DNA from: an uncultured Collinsella sp.
Lineage (GTDB): Bacteria > Actinomycetota > Coriobacteriia > Coriobacteriales > Coriobacteriaceae
Assembly (NCBI GenBank): GCA_958407465.1
Contig: CATYIV010000049.1
Location: 1-10,305, forward strand
Length of the DNA: 10,305 nucleotides
Direction of reading: 5' to 3'
A model generated the notes under the pieces. It saw nothing but the letters and a program-made list of their open reading frames with translations, did no database searches and was not told the DNA's origin. Of this stretch, positions 1-6,110 are shown in pieces. A program made the translations under genes and the position numbers. Numbering within the stretch: the first letter of the stretch is position 1; each line of letters begins with the position of its first letter.

Positions 1-130
1 GGACCTGGCCGGGCGAGGCGGGTAAGTTTTTCGTAGATTCCGCACGAGCCGGAAAGCACTTAATGTGCTTTCCGAGCGAGCCCAGGACCTGACCGAGCGA
101 AAAACTTACCCGCCTCGCCCGGCCAGGTCC
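1..130. repeat. Nested inverted-repeat element
   Basis: Positions 1-33 and 98-130 are exact reverse complements (33 bp). Inside lies a second perfect hairpin, 50-59 with 65-74, closing on a 5-base loop. Positions 85-100 also repeat the first 16 bases in direct orientation with two differences. Neither outer edge is followed by a T-run, so this is not a standard intrinsic terminator, although it lies just past the stop codon of the minus-strand HAD gene. The left arm begins at the first base of the window, so the element may extend further. Most likely it is an intergenic palindromic repeat or a bidirectional transcript end; which of these is inference. Confidence 0.85.
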
Positions 131-141
131 GATGAGCTACG

Positions 142-969
142 TTAACGAGCCGCCAAGATGGCGTCGATGAGCGTCAGTACGCCCCCGTCGTTGTTGCTCG
201 GAATGCGCCACTTGGCGTGCGCGTTCATGTGCTCCTCGGCATTGTCCACGATAAAGCTGTGACCGACGCGCTCCAGCATGGGGATGTCGTTGTACGTATC
301 GCCTACGGCGGCAGCATCGGCAATATCGATGCCCAGGTGTTCGCACAGGTGCGCGACGCCGGCGCCCTTGTCAACGCCCAGGTTCATAAAGTCGATCCAC
401 TCGCGCCCGGCGTTGGTGACATAGAGCTTGTCCGAGAACTCGGGACTATAGGTCTCGCGGAAAGCGGGCTCGGCGTCGTAGCCGGGGAAGAAGACCGAAA
501 TCTTGTTGGACTCGAAATCAATGCCATCAAAGCTGTCGACGTAGTTGATTGTGTTGTAGTAGACGCTGATCTCGTCGTGGTATTGATGGTCGCGGGCAAG
601 CACGTAGAACTCGTCGAAGCAGCAAAGGACGGGGACAGCGCGCGGATCCTCCGAGGCACGGCTCAAGACCTGCTGATACAGCTCCACGTCAATAGTGCTC
701 TTATAGATATAGCTGCCGCGATAGATCACGCACGCTCCGTTGTCGGGACAAAAGGTGAGGCGGTTCTTGACGCCCTCGAACATCTCCTCGAGCTTGGGGG
801 CGGGACGTCCGCTGGCGGGGCAGAATACGATGTCGGCTTCGGCGAGCTTGTCCAGGCGCTCATCAAGACCCTGGGGCAGCACGCGCTCGTCGGTCAGCAG
901 CGTCTTGTCCATGTCGACGGCGAGAATCTTAATGTTTCCGATATTGGCGTCCGATTCGTAAGTTTGCAT
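142..969 (-). CDS. Cof-type HAD-superfamily phosphatase
   Basis: This is a 275-residue soluble HAD hydrolase of the Cof/IIB type, predicted to remove phosphate from small phosphorylated metabolites; the substrate cannot be read from sequence. Motif I is DMDKT at residues 19-23 (nucleophile D19, acid/base D21), motif II is the CPASGRP segment around 50-56, motif III is K201 in DKGAG, and motif IV is GDTYND at 223-228. The roughly 120 residues between motifs II and III fit a C2-type cap. The length is normal for the family. The ATG at 969 follows an AAAGG box with about 9 bases of spacing, and the short stretch before motif I is usual. The gene stands alone on the minus strand, divergent from argG, and ends just before the inverted repeat at 1-130. 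The family is certain, the substrate unknown. Confidence 0.93.
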   Translation of the reverse strand: MQTYESDANIGNIKILAVDMDKTLLTDERVLPQGLDERLDKLAEADIVFCPASGRPAPKLEEMFEGVKNRLTFCPDNGACVIYRGSYIYKSTIDVELYQQVLSRASEDPRAVPVLCCFDEFYVLARDHQYHDEISVYYNTINYVDSFDGIDFESNKISVFFPGYDAEPAFRETYSPEFSDKLYVTNAGREWIDFMNLGVDKGAGVAHLCEHLGIDIADAAAVGDTYNDIPMLERVGHSFIVDNAEEHMNAHAKWRIPSNNDGGVLTLIDAILAAR

Positions 970-1387
970 AAAAGCGAGCCTTTCGTTTCGAGATTGTTTC
1001 AGACGTTATAACCATCAATTCGTAGTCGGGCGTATTTTCGCAGGAACGGAGCGTATTTGCACCACGCTTCACAAAGTAATGAAAAAACTTTTCAGAAATT
1101 TGGATTTGTCGCTTGTGCTGCGGGCACTTTAGCGTAATATAGCGACCATCGAAAACGGAGACGGAAAAACAACCGCTTACCGAGTAAAAGGTACCGTTTA
1201 CGATATTTGAATTGCGCCCGGCGATACGTGAAAGGAGAGGCAGATGCAGTTCGTAACGATCATCACCACTGCAGACAATGCCATCCGACGCCAGCGCGCA
1301 ATTTCCCGACGACGATAACAATCGTCTCTGTCCGCATGGGGCGAATTGCCTCAACAGAGTCATTTTGAGGTCGTTGGGTTTTAGCAC
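929..1387 (-). CDS. Doubtful open frame upstream of the HAD gene
   Basis: A 152-codon frame (GTG at 1387, first ATG eight codons later) fills much of the gap between the divergent HAD and argG genes. It overlaps the start of the HAD gene by 41 bases in another frame. I recognise no family, signal peptide or membrane segment. For: a frame this long without a stop is not expected often in this more AT-rich stretch, and the translation has a mixed, plausible composition with several cysteines. Against: no ribosome binding site precedes either start, codon choice lacks the strong GC3 bias of the neighbours, and the overlap is long. It could be a recently acquired or decaying gene, or chance. Confidence 0.2.
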   Translation of the reverse strand: MLKPNDLKMTLLRQFAPCGQRRLLSSSGNCALASDGIVCSGDDRYELHLPLLSRIAGRNSNIVNGTFYSVSGCFSVSVFDGRYITLKCPQHKRQIQISEKFFHYFVKRGANTLRSCENTPDYELMVITSETISKRKARFYANLRIGRQYRKH

Positions 1388-1523
1388 GACATTGCTGCAT
1401 GTTTCTAGGGCATGTATGTGCTGATTTTTGCTATTTAACCTGATATTGCACGGTATATGACCTTGAAATGACTTGCAACTGACCGATGTTCTAACTAGCT
1501 ACCAAGGGCGAAAGGAAACAGCC
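970..1523. other. Divergent intergenic region, HAD gene / argG
   Basis: These 554 bases separate the divergent HAD and argG genes and are visibly more AT-rich than the coding sequence. Apart from the doubtful frame at 929-1387, I see a 6-bp hairpin at 1311-1326 and no convincing promoter hexamers for argG. The best -35 candidates (TTGAAA at 1463, TTGCAA at 1473) lack a good -10 at the right distance. I found no clear arginine-repressor box and no T-box signature. Both promoters presumably lie here, which is inference from gene orientation. Confidence 0.6.
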
Positions 1524-2750
1524 ATGAGCAAGGAAAAAGTCGTTCTCGCATATTCCGGTGGTCTTGATACATCCGTATGTGTCAAATGGCTCCAGGACGA
1601 GAAGAATCTCGATGTCGTTTGCGTCTGCGGCAACGTGGGCCAGGAAGAGACCGGACTGGATGCCAAGAAGCAGAAGGCGCTCGACCTGGGCGTTCTCGAT
1701 TGCCAGGTGCTCGACCTGCGCGACGAGTTCTCCGATGAGTTCCTGACCAAAGCCATCGCAGCAAACTCCATGTACGAGAACAAGTATCCGCTGCTCTCCG
1801 CCCTGTCTCGCCCGCTGCTTGCCAAGAAGCTTGTTGAGGTCGCCCACGAGTTTGGCGCGACCTACGTCGCCCACGGCTGCACCGGCAAGGGTAACGACCA
1901 GGTTCGTTTTGAGGCTGCCGTCAAGGCCCTCGACCCTGAGCTCAAGGTTATCGCCCCGGTGCGCGAGTGGGATCTGAAGTGCCGTCCCGACGAGGTCGCC
2001 TATGCCCACGCCCACAACGTGCCGGTTCCCGAGGGTGCCAACGATAACCCCTACTCCATCGACGACAACCTGTGGGGTCGCGCCATCGAGTGCGGTCACC
2101 TGGAGGACCCTTGGAATGAGCCGCTCGATGACGCTTGGGTTATGACCAAGAACCCCGAGGACACGCCTGACGCCCCGACCTATACCGAGATCGAGTTTGA
2201 GGCCGGCAAGCCTGTCGCCGTCGACGGCAAGAAGATGAAGCTCTCCGAGATCGTCATCGCCCTCAACAAGATTTCGGGCGACAACGGCTTTGGCCGTCTT
2301 GACCTGGTCGAGGATCGTCTGGTGGGCCTCAAGAGCCGCGAGTGCTATGAGGTTCCCGGCGCCCTGACGCTCATCACCGCCCACAAGGCGCTCGAGGACA
2401 TCTGCGTCGAGGGCGACCTGCTCAAGACCAAGATCAAGCTCGAGCAGGATTGGGCCACCGCCGTGTACAACGGCCAGTGGTACAGCCCGCTCAAGAACGC
2501 GCTCGACGCCTTTATGGCCGATACCCAGAAGTTCGTGACCGGCACTGTCCGTCTGAAGTTCTTTAAGGGCAACTGCCATGTCGTCGGCCGCAAGAGTCCC
2601 TTCAGCCTCTACGACTACGGCCTGGCTACCTACGACCGCGACACCACGTTTGACGAGAAGGCCAGCGCCGGCTTTATCGAGATCGATACGCTGTCGCTCA
2701 AGACGTGGGCAAAGGTCCAGGGCCCCAGCTCTGCTGCCGCCCAGGCCTAG
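1524..2750 (+). CDS. argG: Argininosuccinate synthase
   Basis: This enzyme joins citrulline and aspartate using ATP, giving argininosuccinate, AMP and pyrophosphate: the penultimate step of arginine synthesis, in the cytoplasm. The protein is 408 residues, close to the usual length of the type found in most bacteria. The N-terminal ATP-binding loop AYSGGLDTS is at residues 9-17, and the second family signature, GCTGKGNDQVRFE, is at 118-130. The start is the ATG at 1524, because an AAAGGAA box lies about 8 bases upstream and the protein then begins MSKEKVVLAYSGG as expected; an upstream in-frame start at 1473 lacks these. The other arginine genes are not in the window, but argH follows downstream on the same strand, separated by a hairpin and a small gene. 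Codon use is strongly GC-ending, like its neighbours. Confidence 0.97.
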   Translation: MSKEKVVLAYSGGLDTSVCVKWLQDEKNLDVVCVCGNVGQEETGLDAKKQKALDLGVLDCQVLDLRDEFSDEFLTKAIAANSMYENKYPLLSALSRPLLAKKLVEVAHEFGATYVAHGCTGKGNDQVRFEAAVKALDPELKVIAPVREWDLKCRPDEVAYAHAHNVPVPEGANDNPYSIDDNLWGRAIECGHLEDPWNEPLDDAWVMTKNPEDTPDAPTYTEIEFEAGKPVAVDGKKMKLSEIVIALNKISGDNGFGRLDLVEDRLVGLKSRECYEVPGALTLITAHKALEDICVEGDLLKTKIKLEQDWATAVYNGQWYSPLKNALDAFMADTQKFVTGTVRLKFFKGNCHVVGRKSPFSLYDYGLATYDRDTTFDEKASAGFIEIDTLSLKTWAKVQGPSSAAAQA

Positions 2751-2903
2751 CGCCTCCTTCCCTTGGTATCCGCGCGGCCCATCCGCGTGATACATAACGG
2801 GCGCACGGGGTCCCTACCTTTCGTTATGCTTGCTGACACTTCTTAACATCGGTGGCCCCTACGTTCCGCCCGCATATATGATGCCGCGACTGTGGCTGAG
2901 TCC

Positions 2904-2933
2904 GAGCCCCGCCGGGGTTGTCCGGCGGGGCTC
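2904..2933 (+). terminator. Strong hairpin after argG (terminator or attenuator)
   Basis: A perfect 12-bp GC-rich stem (2904-2915 with 2922-2933) encloses a 6-base loop and is followed by CTTCTATC, which is only weakly T-rich. It lies about 150 bases after the argG stop and about 50 bases before the small gene at 2982. It could terminate most argG transcripts, or allow partial read-through into the small gene and argH. The poor T-run makes complete termination doubtful. Confidence 0.6.
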
Positions 2934-2981
2934 CTTCTATCAATTTGGCGGCTCTGCGCCTATATATGAGGAGTATCCATT

Positions 2982-3152
2982 ATGTTCAATGCTATCGCGC
3001 ATGCTTTACTTGCCCTCGCGCCCGAGTTCGATGCTGCAAGGGTCGAGGACGTCCCTATGAGCCTGAAGGCCTGGATCGATGGTTCGCAGGGCAACATCCG
3101 GAGGGAGACGTTGGGCGCCAAGTGCATGGCGCGTCACTTCTTTGCAAATTAG
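2982..3152 (+). CDS. Small hypothetical protein between argG and argH
   Basis: A 56-residue frame starts at ATG 2982 and ends with TAG at 3152. It is preceded by a strong TGAGGAG ribosome binding site with about 8 bases of spacing. Its codons end in G or C in roughly 70% of cases, rising to about 90% over codons 20-50, which matches real genes here. The protein begins MFNAIAHALLALAPEFDAA, a short alanine/leucine-rich stretch that is not long or hydrophobic enough for a convincing membrane segment, followed by a basic half rich in Arg and Lys (RR at 40-41) and one cysteine at 48. I recognise no family. Its place between two arginine genes suggests co-transcription or a regulatory leader role, but the few scattered arginines are not a classic attenuator peptide. 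A methionine at residue 26 is a possible alternative start without a good binding site. Confidence 0.6.
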   Translation: MFNAIAHALLALAPEFDAARVEDVPMSLKAWIDGSQGNIRRETLGAKCMARHFFAN

Positions 3153-3270
3153 CTACATGGCACCGCACACGGTGGGGAATGTGTAAAACTAGCGGTTGAA
3201 AAATCGCTTTAGCGATATGGCGCATTGCTTTGGGCGCTTGTTTTGGTATTTGGAGAAAGGGGACGGTTCC
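3153..3270 (+). other. argH leader region
   Basis: These 118 bases separate the small gene from argH. They hold two 5-bp hairpins (3161-3174 with loop CACA; 3203-3216 with loop TTTA) and the argH ribosome binding site GGAGAAAGGGG at 3252-3262. No convincing promoter was found. The argH frame is open back to a TTG at 3196, but that start lacks a binding site. Confidence 0.5.
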
Positions 3271-4701
3271 ATGGCTCTTTGGGGCGGTCGTTTTGAGGCA
3301 GGCGTGGCCGAGGTCACGCAGGAGTTTGGCGCGTCGCTGCCGGTCGACAAACATCTCTATAAGCAGGATATCGCCGGCTCTAAGGCGCATGCCAAAATGC
3401 TGGCGGCCCAGGGCATCATCAGTGCCGAGGACGAGCAGGCGATTGCCAAGGGCCTGACCGGAATCGAACAGGATATCGATGCCGGCAACTTTACCTTCGA
3501 TATCAACGATGAGGACATTCATATGTCCATCGAGAGCGAGTTGACGCGCCGCATCGGCGAGGCCGGTAAGCGCTTGCATACCGGCCGTTCGCGCAACGAC
3601 CAGGTGGCGACCGATACGCGCCTGGGCGTCAAGGCGCTGGCCAAGGAGCTCATGGAGGCCAATCTTGAGCTGCGCCATGTGCTGGTGGATGCGGCTAAGA
3701 AGTACGACAAGGTGATTCTGCCGGGCTACACGCATATGCAGCACGCTCAGCCCGTGCTGCTCTCGCATCATCTGCTGGCGTATTCCTGGATGTTCGCGCG
3801 CGACTTTACGCGCCTGAAGGCCGCCTTTGATGCCGCCGACAACTGCCCGCTGGGTGCTGCCGCGCTTGCCGGTACGAGCTATCCGCTCGATCGCCAGATG
3901 ACGGCTGCCGAACTTGGCTTTGCGGGCGTGATTCCCAACTCGCTCGATGCGGTTTCCGACCGTGATTTCCTGCTCGATCTGCATTACGCCGGATCCGTCA
4001 TGGCGATGCACCTGTCGCGTCTTTCCGAGGAGATCGTGCTGTGGTCGAGCTCCGAATTTGGCTTTATCACGCTTTCAGACTCCTACTCCACCGGCTCGTC
4101 TATCATGCCGCAGAAGAAGAATCCCGACTTTGCCGAGCTTATTCGCGGCAAGAGCGGCCGTGTGTATGGCAACCTGGTACAGCTGCTCGTGACCATGAAA
4201 GGCCTGCCGCTTGCTTATAACAAGGATTTGCAGGAGGACAAGGAGGGCGCGCTCGATACCGCCCATACGCTCATGCAGTGCCTGTCGGTTATGGCCGGTA
4301 TGATTTCGACTTGGGCCGTCAACGAGGATGCCATGGCGCGCGAGTGCGGCGTGGGTCACCTTGCCGCCACCGATGTTGCCGATTACCTGGCTAAGCGTGG
4401 TCTGCCGTTCCGCGAGGCTCATGCCGTGGTGGGGCATCTGGTTCTGATGTGTGAGAAGCGCGGCTGCAATCTTGAGGACCTGCCGTTTGAGGTGTTCCAT
4501 GAGGCAAGCCCGCTCTTTGAGCGCGACATTACCGAGGCGCTCGACATCCCGTCGATTGTCGCCGCGCGCACGACCGAGGGCGGCACCGCCCCTGCCGCCG
4601 TTGCCGTGCAGCTTGAGCGCGCTGAGGCACAGCTCGTGGCCGACGAGGGCGTGTTTGGATCGCTGACTAAGGTCGTCGAGATGGGCCACGGGGTAAAGTA
4701 G
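3271..4701 (+). CDS. argH: Argininosuccinate lyase
   Basis: This enzyme cleaves argininosuccinate to arginine and fumarate, the last step of arginine synthesis, as a cytoplasmic homotetramer of the fumarase/aspartase superfamily. The 476-residue protein starts MALWGGRF, the usual ArgH opening. HTGRSRNDQ lies at 103-111, YTHMQHAQP (with the conserved His) at 153-161, and the superfamily signature GSSIMPQKKNP with the catalytic serine loop at 275-285. The ATG at 3271 is chosen because it follows GGAGAAAGGGG and gives this family N-terminus; the frame is open further upstream to a TTG without support. It is slightly longer than the E. coli enzyme, with no missing motif. argG is upstream on the same strand with the small gene in between, and an intrinsic terminator follows at 4753, so transcription probably ends here. 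Confidence 0.97.
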   Translation: MALWGGRFEAGVAEVTQEFGASLPVDKHLYKQDIAGSKAHAKMLAAQGIISAEDEQAIAKGLTGIEQDIDAGNFTFDINDEDIHMSIESELTRRIGEAGKRLHTGRSRNDQVATDTRLGVKALAKELMEANLELRHVLVDAAKKYDKVILPGYTHMQHAQPVLLSHHLLAYSWMFARDFTRLKAAFDAADNCPLGAAALAGTSYPLDRQMTAAELGFAGVIPNSLDAVSDRDFLLDLHYAGSVMAMHLSRLSEEIVLWSSSEFGFITLSDSYSTGSSIMPQKKNPDFAELIRGKSGRVYGNLVQLLVTMKGLPLAYNKDLQEDKEGALDTAHTLMQCLSVMAGMISTWAVNEDAMARECGVGHLAATDVADYLAKRGLPFREAHAVVGHLVLMCEKRGCNLEDLPFEVFHEASPLFERDITEALDIPSIVAARTTEGGTAPAAVAVQLERAEAQLVADEGVFGSLTKVVEMGHGVK

Positions 4702-4752
4702 GGATTTGGCTGAAGCCGTTTTGGCCATTTATTGATAAATCGTTTTCACTTT

Positions 4753-4788
4753 ACGGGCGCCTGCTGATGTGGGCGCCCGTATTTTGTT
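4753..4788 (+). terminator. Intrinsic terminator of argH
   Basis: A 9-bp perfect GC-rich stem (4753-4761 with 4772-4780), a 10-base loop and the tail ATTTTGTT lie about 50 bases after the argH stop codon. This is a standard rho-independent terminator. Confidence 0.85.
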
Positions 4789-4893
4789 GCTATGGGGGAG
4801 GGGCTTGTCGAGAACTTCTGTAGGACCTTTGGGCAGGTTGTGAAGGGGTTACGTTCGCGGGCGGCAACCGACCGCCTGCTCTGTTCGATGCGG

Positions 4894-4921
4894 TTGATGG
4901 GCGGTCGGATGGTACTCTAAT
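4894..4921 (+). promoter_or_regulatory. Candidate distal ndk promoter
   Basis: TTGATG (4894-4899) and TCTAAT (4916-4921) are separated by 16 bases and match the vegetative consensus at four and five of six positions. A start near 4928 would give ndk a leader of about 160 bases. The -35/-10 spacer overlaps one arm of a hairpin. Promoter calls from sequence alone are uncertain. Confidence 0.4.
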
Positions 4922-4994
4922 CGGGCTTCGAAACAGAAGTGACACATATGGAGCGCTTTAATAAATTGCAACGTTTCAATAAACAGCTTTTTGT

Positions 4995-5022
4995 TTAACT
5001 GCAGCTAAAACTCTGTTACGAT
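4995..5022 (+). promoter_or_regulatory. Candidate proximal ndk promoter
   Basis: TTAACT (4995-5000) and TACGAT (5017-5022) with 16-base spacing each match the vegetative consensus at four of six positions, in an AT-rich stretch about 65 bases before the ndk start. It is an alternative, or an addition, to the distal candidate at 4894. Confidence 0.35.
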
Positions 5023-5086
5023 GCAGTCCAGGCGGGTGCCGGAATGGGACTTGGGCACGCGCGAACCTACTTGAAAGGCTACTTTT

Positions 5087-5491
5087 ATGGCTATCGAGAA
5101 GACCTTCATCATGATTAAGCCCGACGCCGTGCGCGACCGCAAGATCGGCGAGATCGTTGCTCGCATTGAGCGCAGCGGCCTTGTCATCGAGCGCATGGAG
5201 ATGACCACGCTCGAGCGCGCTACCGTCGAGGAGCACTACGCCCATCTGGCCGACAAGCCCTTCTTTGGCGGTCTCTGCGACTTTATGACGAGCGGTCCGG
5301 TCGTCAAGATGGTCGTTTCCGGTCTCTCCGCTGTTGCTAAGATGCGCACCCTCATGGGCGCTACTAATCCGCTTGACGCTGCTCCTGGTACCATCCGCGG
5401 CGACTTTGCCGTCGATGTCAACGCCAACGTGATCCACGGCTCCGACTGCCTGGAGAACGCCGAGATTGAGATCAAGCGCTTCTTTGGCTAA
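5087..5491 (+). CDS. ndk: Nucleoside diphosphate kinase
   Basis: This enzyme transfers the gamma-phosphate of ATP to nucleoside diphosphates through a phosphohistidine, balancing NTP and dNTP pools in the cytoplasm. The protein is 134 residues, the usual bacterial length. K11 lies in the IMIKPDAV start motif, KMRTLMGATNP at 85-95 contains the conserved Arg and Thr nucleotide contacts, GTIRGD is at 101-106, and the active-site segment NVIHGSD at 114-120 has catalytic H117. The residue after HGSD is Cys121 where Ser, Ala or Gly is usual. The ATG at 5087 follows GAAAGG with 8 bases of spacing and gives the standard N-terminus. It appears to be a single-gene unit, with candidate promoters upstream and an intrinsic terminator at 5530. 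Confidence 0.97.
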   Translation: MAIEKTFIMIKPDAVRDRKIGEIVARIERSGLVIERMEMTTLERATVEEHYAHLADKPFFGGLCDFMTSGPVVKMVVSGLSAVAKMRTLMGATNPLDAAPGTIRGDFAVDVNANVIHGSDCLENAEIEIKRFFG

Positions 5492-5529
5492 ACCAGCTTT
5501 GACTCCTTAAAGCTGTTAGCGTGTGGCTT

Positions 5530-5566
5530 GGGCGCCGCGGAACTCCATCTGCGGTGCCCTTTTATT
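5530..5566 (+). terminator. Intrinsic terminator of ndk
   Basis: A 9-bp stem (5530-5538 with 5551-5559, one G:U pair) is followed by TTTTATT. It lies about 40 bases past the ndk stop. Confidence 0.85.
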
Positions 5567-5577
5567 CCAAAATCTAT

Positions 5578-5618
5578 GCAGGGGCCCGCTCGGACATGTG
5601 TTCCGAGCGGGCCCCTGC
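5578..5618 (-). terminator. Perfect 17-bp hairpin between convergent ndk and rpiB
   Basis: Positions 5578-5594 and 5602-5618 form a perfect 17-bp stem around a 7-base loop. Read on the minus strand it follows the rpiB stop by about 25 bases and is followed by a moderately T-rich ATAGATTTTGG. It is therefore probably the rpiB terminator. On the plus strand no T-run follows, though it could back up the ndk terminator. Confidence 0.7.
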
Positions 5619-5642
5619 TGTTAGCTTGTGGCACTGAATAGT

Positions 5643-6110
5643 TTAGGCTTCGTCGACGATCTTAAGGCCGCGCGTGTGATCGATCTCGTTGAGGAGGTTA
5701 ACGCGACGCTCGTGACGACCGCCCTCAAACTCGGCGTCGAGCCACTCGTCGACAATCATCTTGGCGAGCTCGGAGCCCACGACGCGGGCGCCAAAGGCGA
5801 GCACGTTGGTATTGTTGTGCATGCGGGAGAGCTTGGCGCTGAAGGGCTCGGAGCACACAACGGCGCGTACGCCCTCGACCTTGTTGGCAGCCAGGCTGAT
5901 CCCGACACCGGTGCCACAGATGAGGATGCCCAGGTCGACGTCGCCGTTGGCAACGGCCTTACCCACCTTGTAGCCGGCGATGGGGTAGTCAAAGCTCTCG
6001 GAGGTGTCGGTGCCAAAGTTCACGACCTCGCAGCCGCGCTCCTTCAGGTGCTCGGAAATGATGTTCTTGAGCTCGACGGCGGCGTGGTCGTTACCGATAC
6101 CGATCTTCAT
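5643..6110 (-). CDS. rpiB: Ribose-5-phosphate isomerase B
   Basis: This enzyme interconverts ribose 5-phosphate and ribulose 5-phosphate in the non-oxidative pentose phosphate pathway. The protein is 155 residues, about the family length (RpiB/LacAB fold). D8 and H9 of IGNDHA bind the sugar, the catalytic cysteine is C65 in ICGTGVGIS, and H98 in RMHNN is the ring-opening histidine, all at the spacing seen in E. coli RpiB. The C-terminal GGRHERRV segment (130-137) fits the phosphate-contact region. The start at 6110 is chosen because it gives MKIGIGNDHA and follows AGAGAGG with 8 bases of spacing; the frame is open for 72 more codons upstream but without support. The gene is convergent with ndk and divergent from the cyuA-like gene. 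A palindromic candidate operator lies about 85 bases upstream. LacA/LacB-type galactose-6-phosphate isomerase is a less likely alternative. Confidence 0.93.
   Translation of the reverse strand: MKIGIGNDHAAVELKNIISEHLKERGCEVVNFGTDTSESFDYPIAGYKVGKAVANGDVDLGILICGTGVGISLAANKVEGVRAVVCSEPFSAKLSRMHNNTNVLAFGARVVGSELAKMIVDEWLDAEFEGGRHERRVNLLNEIDHTRGLKIVDEA

Larger units (their letters stand above)
4789..5086 (+). other. Intergenic and leader region upstream of ndk
   Basis: The 298 bases between the argH terminator and ndk contain a 9-bp stem (4868-4876 with 4900-4908), an alternative 5-bp stem using the same CCGCC, and a 7-base long-range complement (4814-4820 with 4934-4940). They also hold two promoter-like hexamer pairs and the ndk ribosome binding site GAAAGG, 8 bases before the ATG. 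A 16-codon micro-frame at 4948-4998 is too weakly supported to annotate as a gene. Confidence 0.5.

Noticed and set aside
1441..1501. argG promoter TTGCAA-17-TAGCTA
   Set aside because: The -10 matches only two of six consensus bases and would leave a leader of under 20 bases.
1491..2795. Long antisense open frame across argG (and similar ones opposite rpsA, the cyuA-like gene and the first HAD gene)
   Set aside because: High GC at third codon positions removes stops from the reverse frame. The sense frames carry clear family motifs and binding sites, while the antisense translations are low-complexity and match nothing.
2918..3199. 93-codon frame overlapping the argG-argH gap
   Set aside because: It starts inside the hairpin without a binding site and overlaps the better-supported 56-codon gene in another frame.
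3196..3270. TTG start extending ArgH by 25 residues
   Set aside because: There is no ribosome binding site, and ArgH proteins start at MALWGGRF.
4948..4998. 16-codon micro-gene upstream of ndk
   Set aside because: It has only a weak binding site and is very short. It is kept as part of a leader observation, not as a gene.
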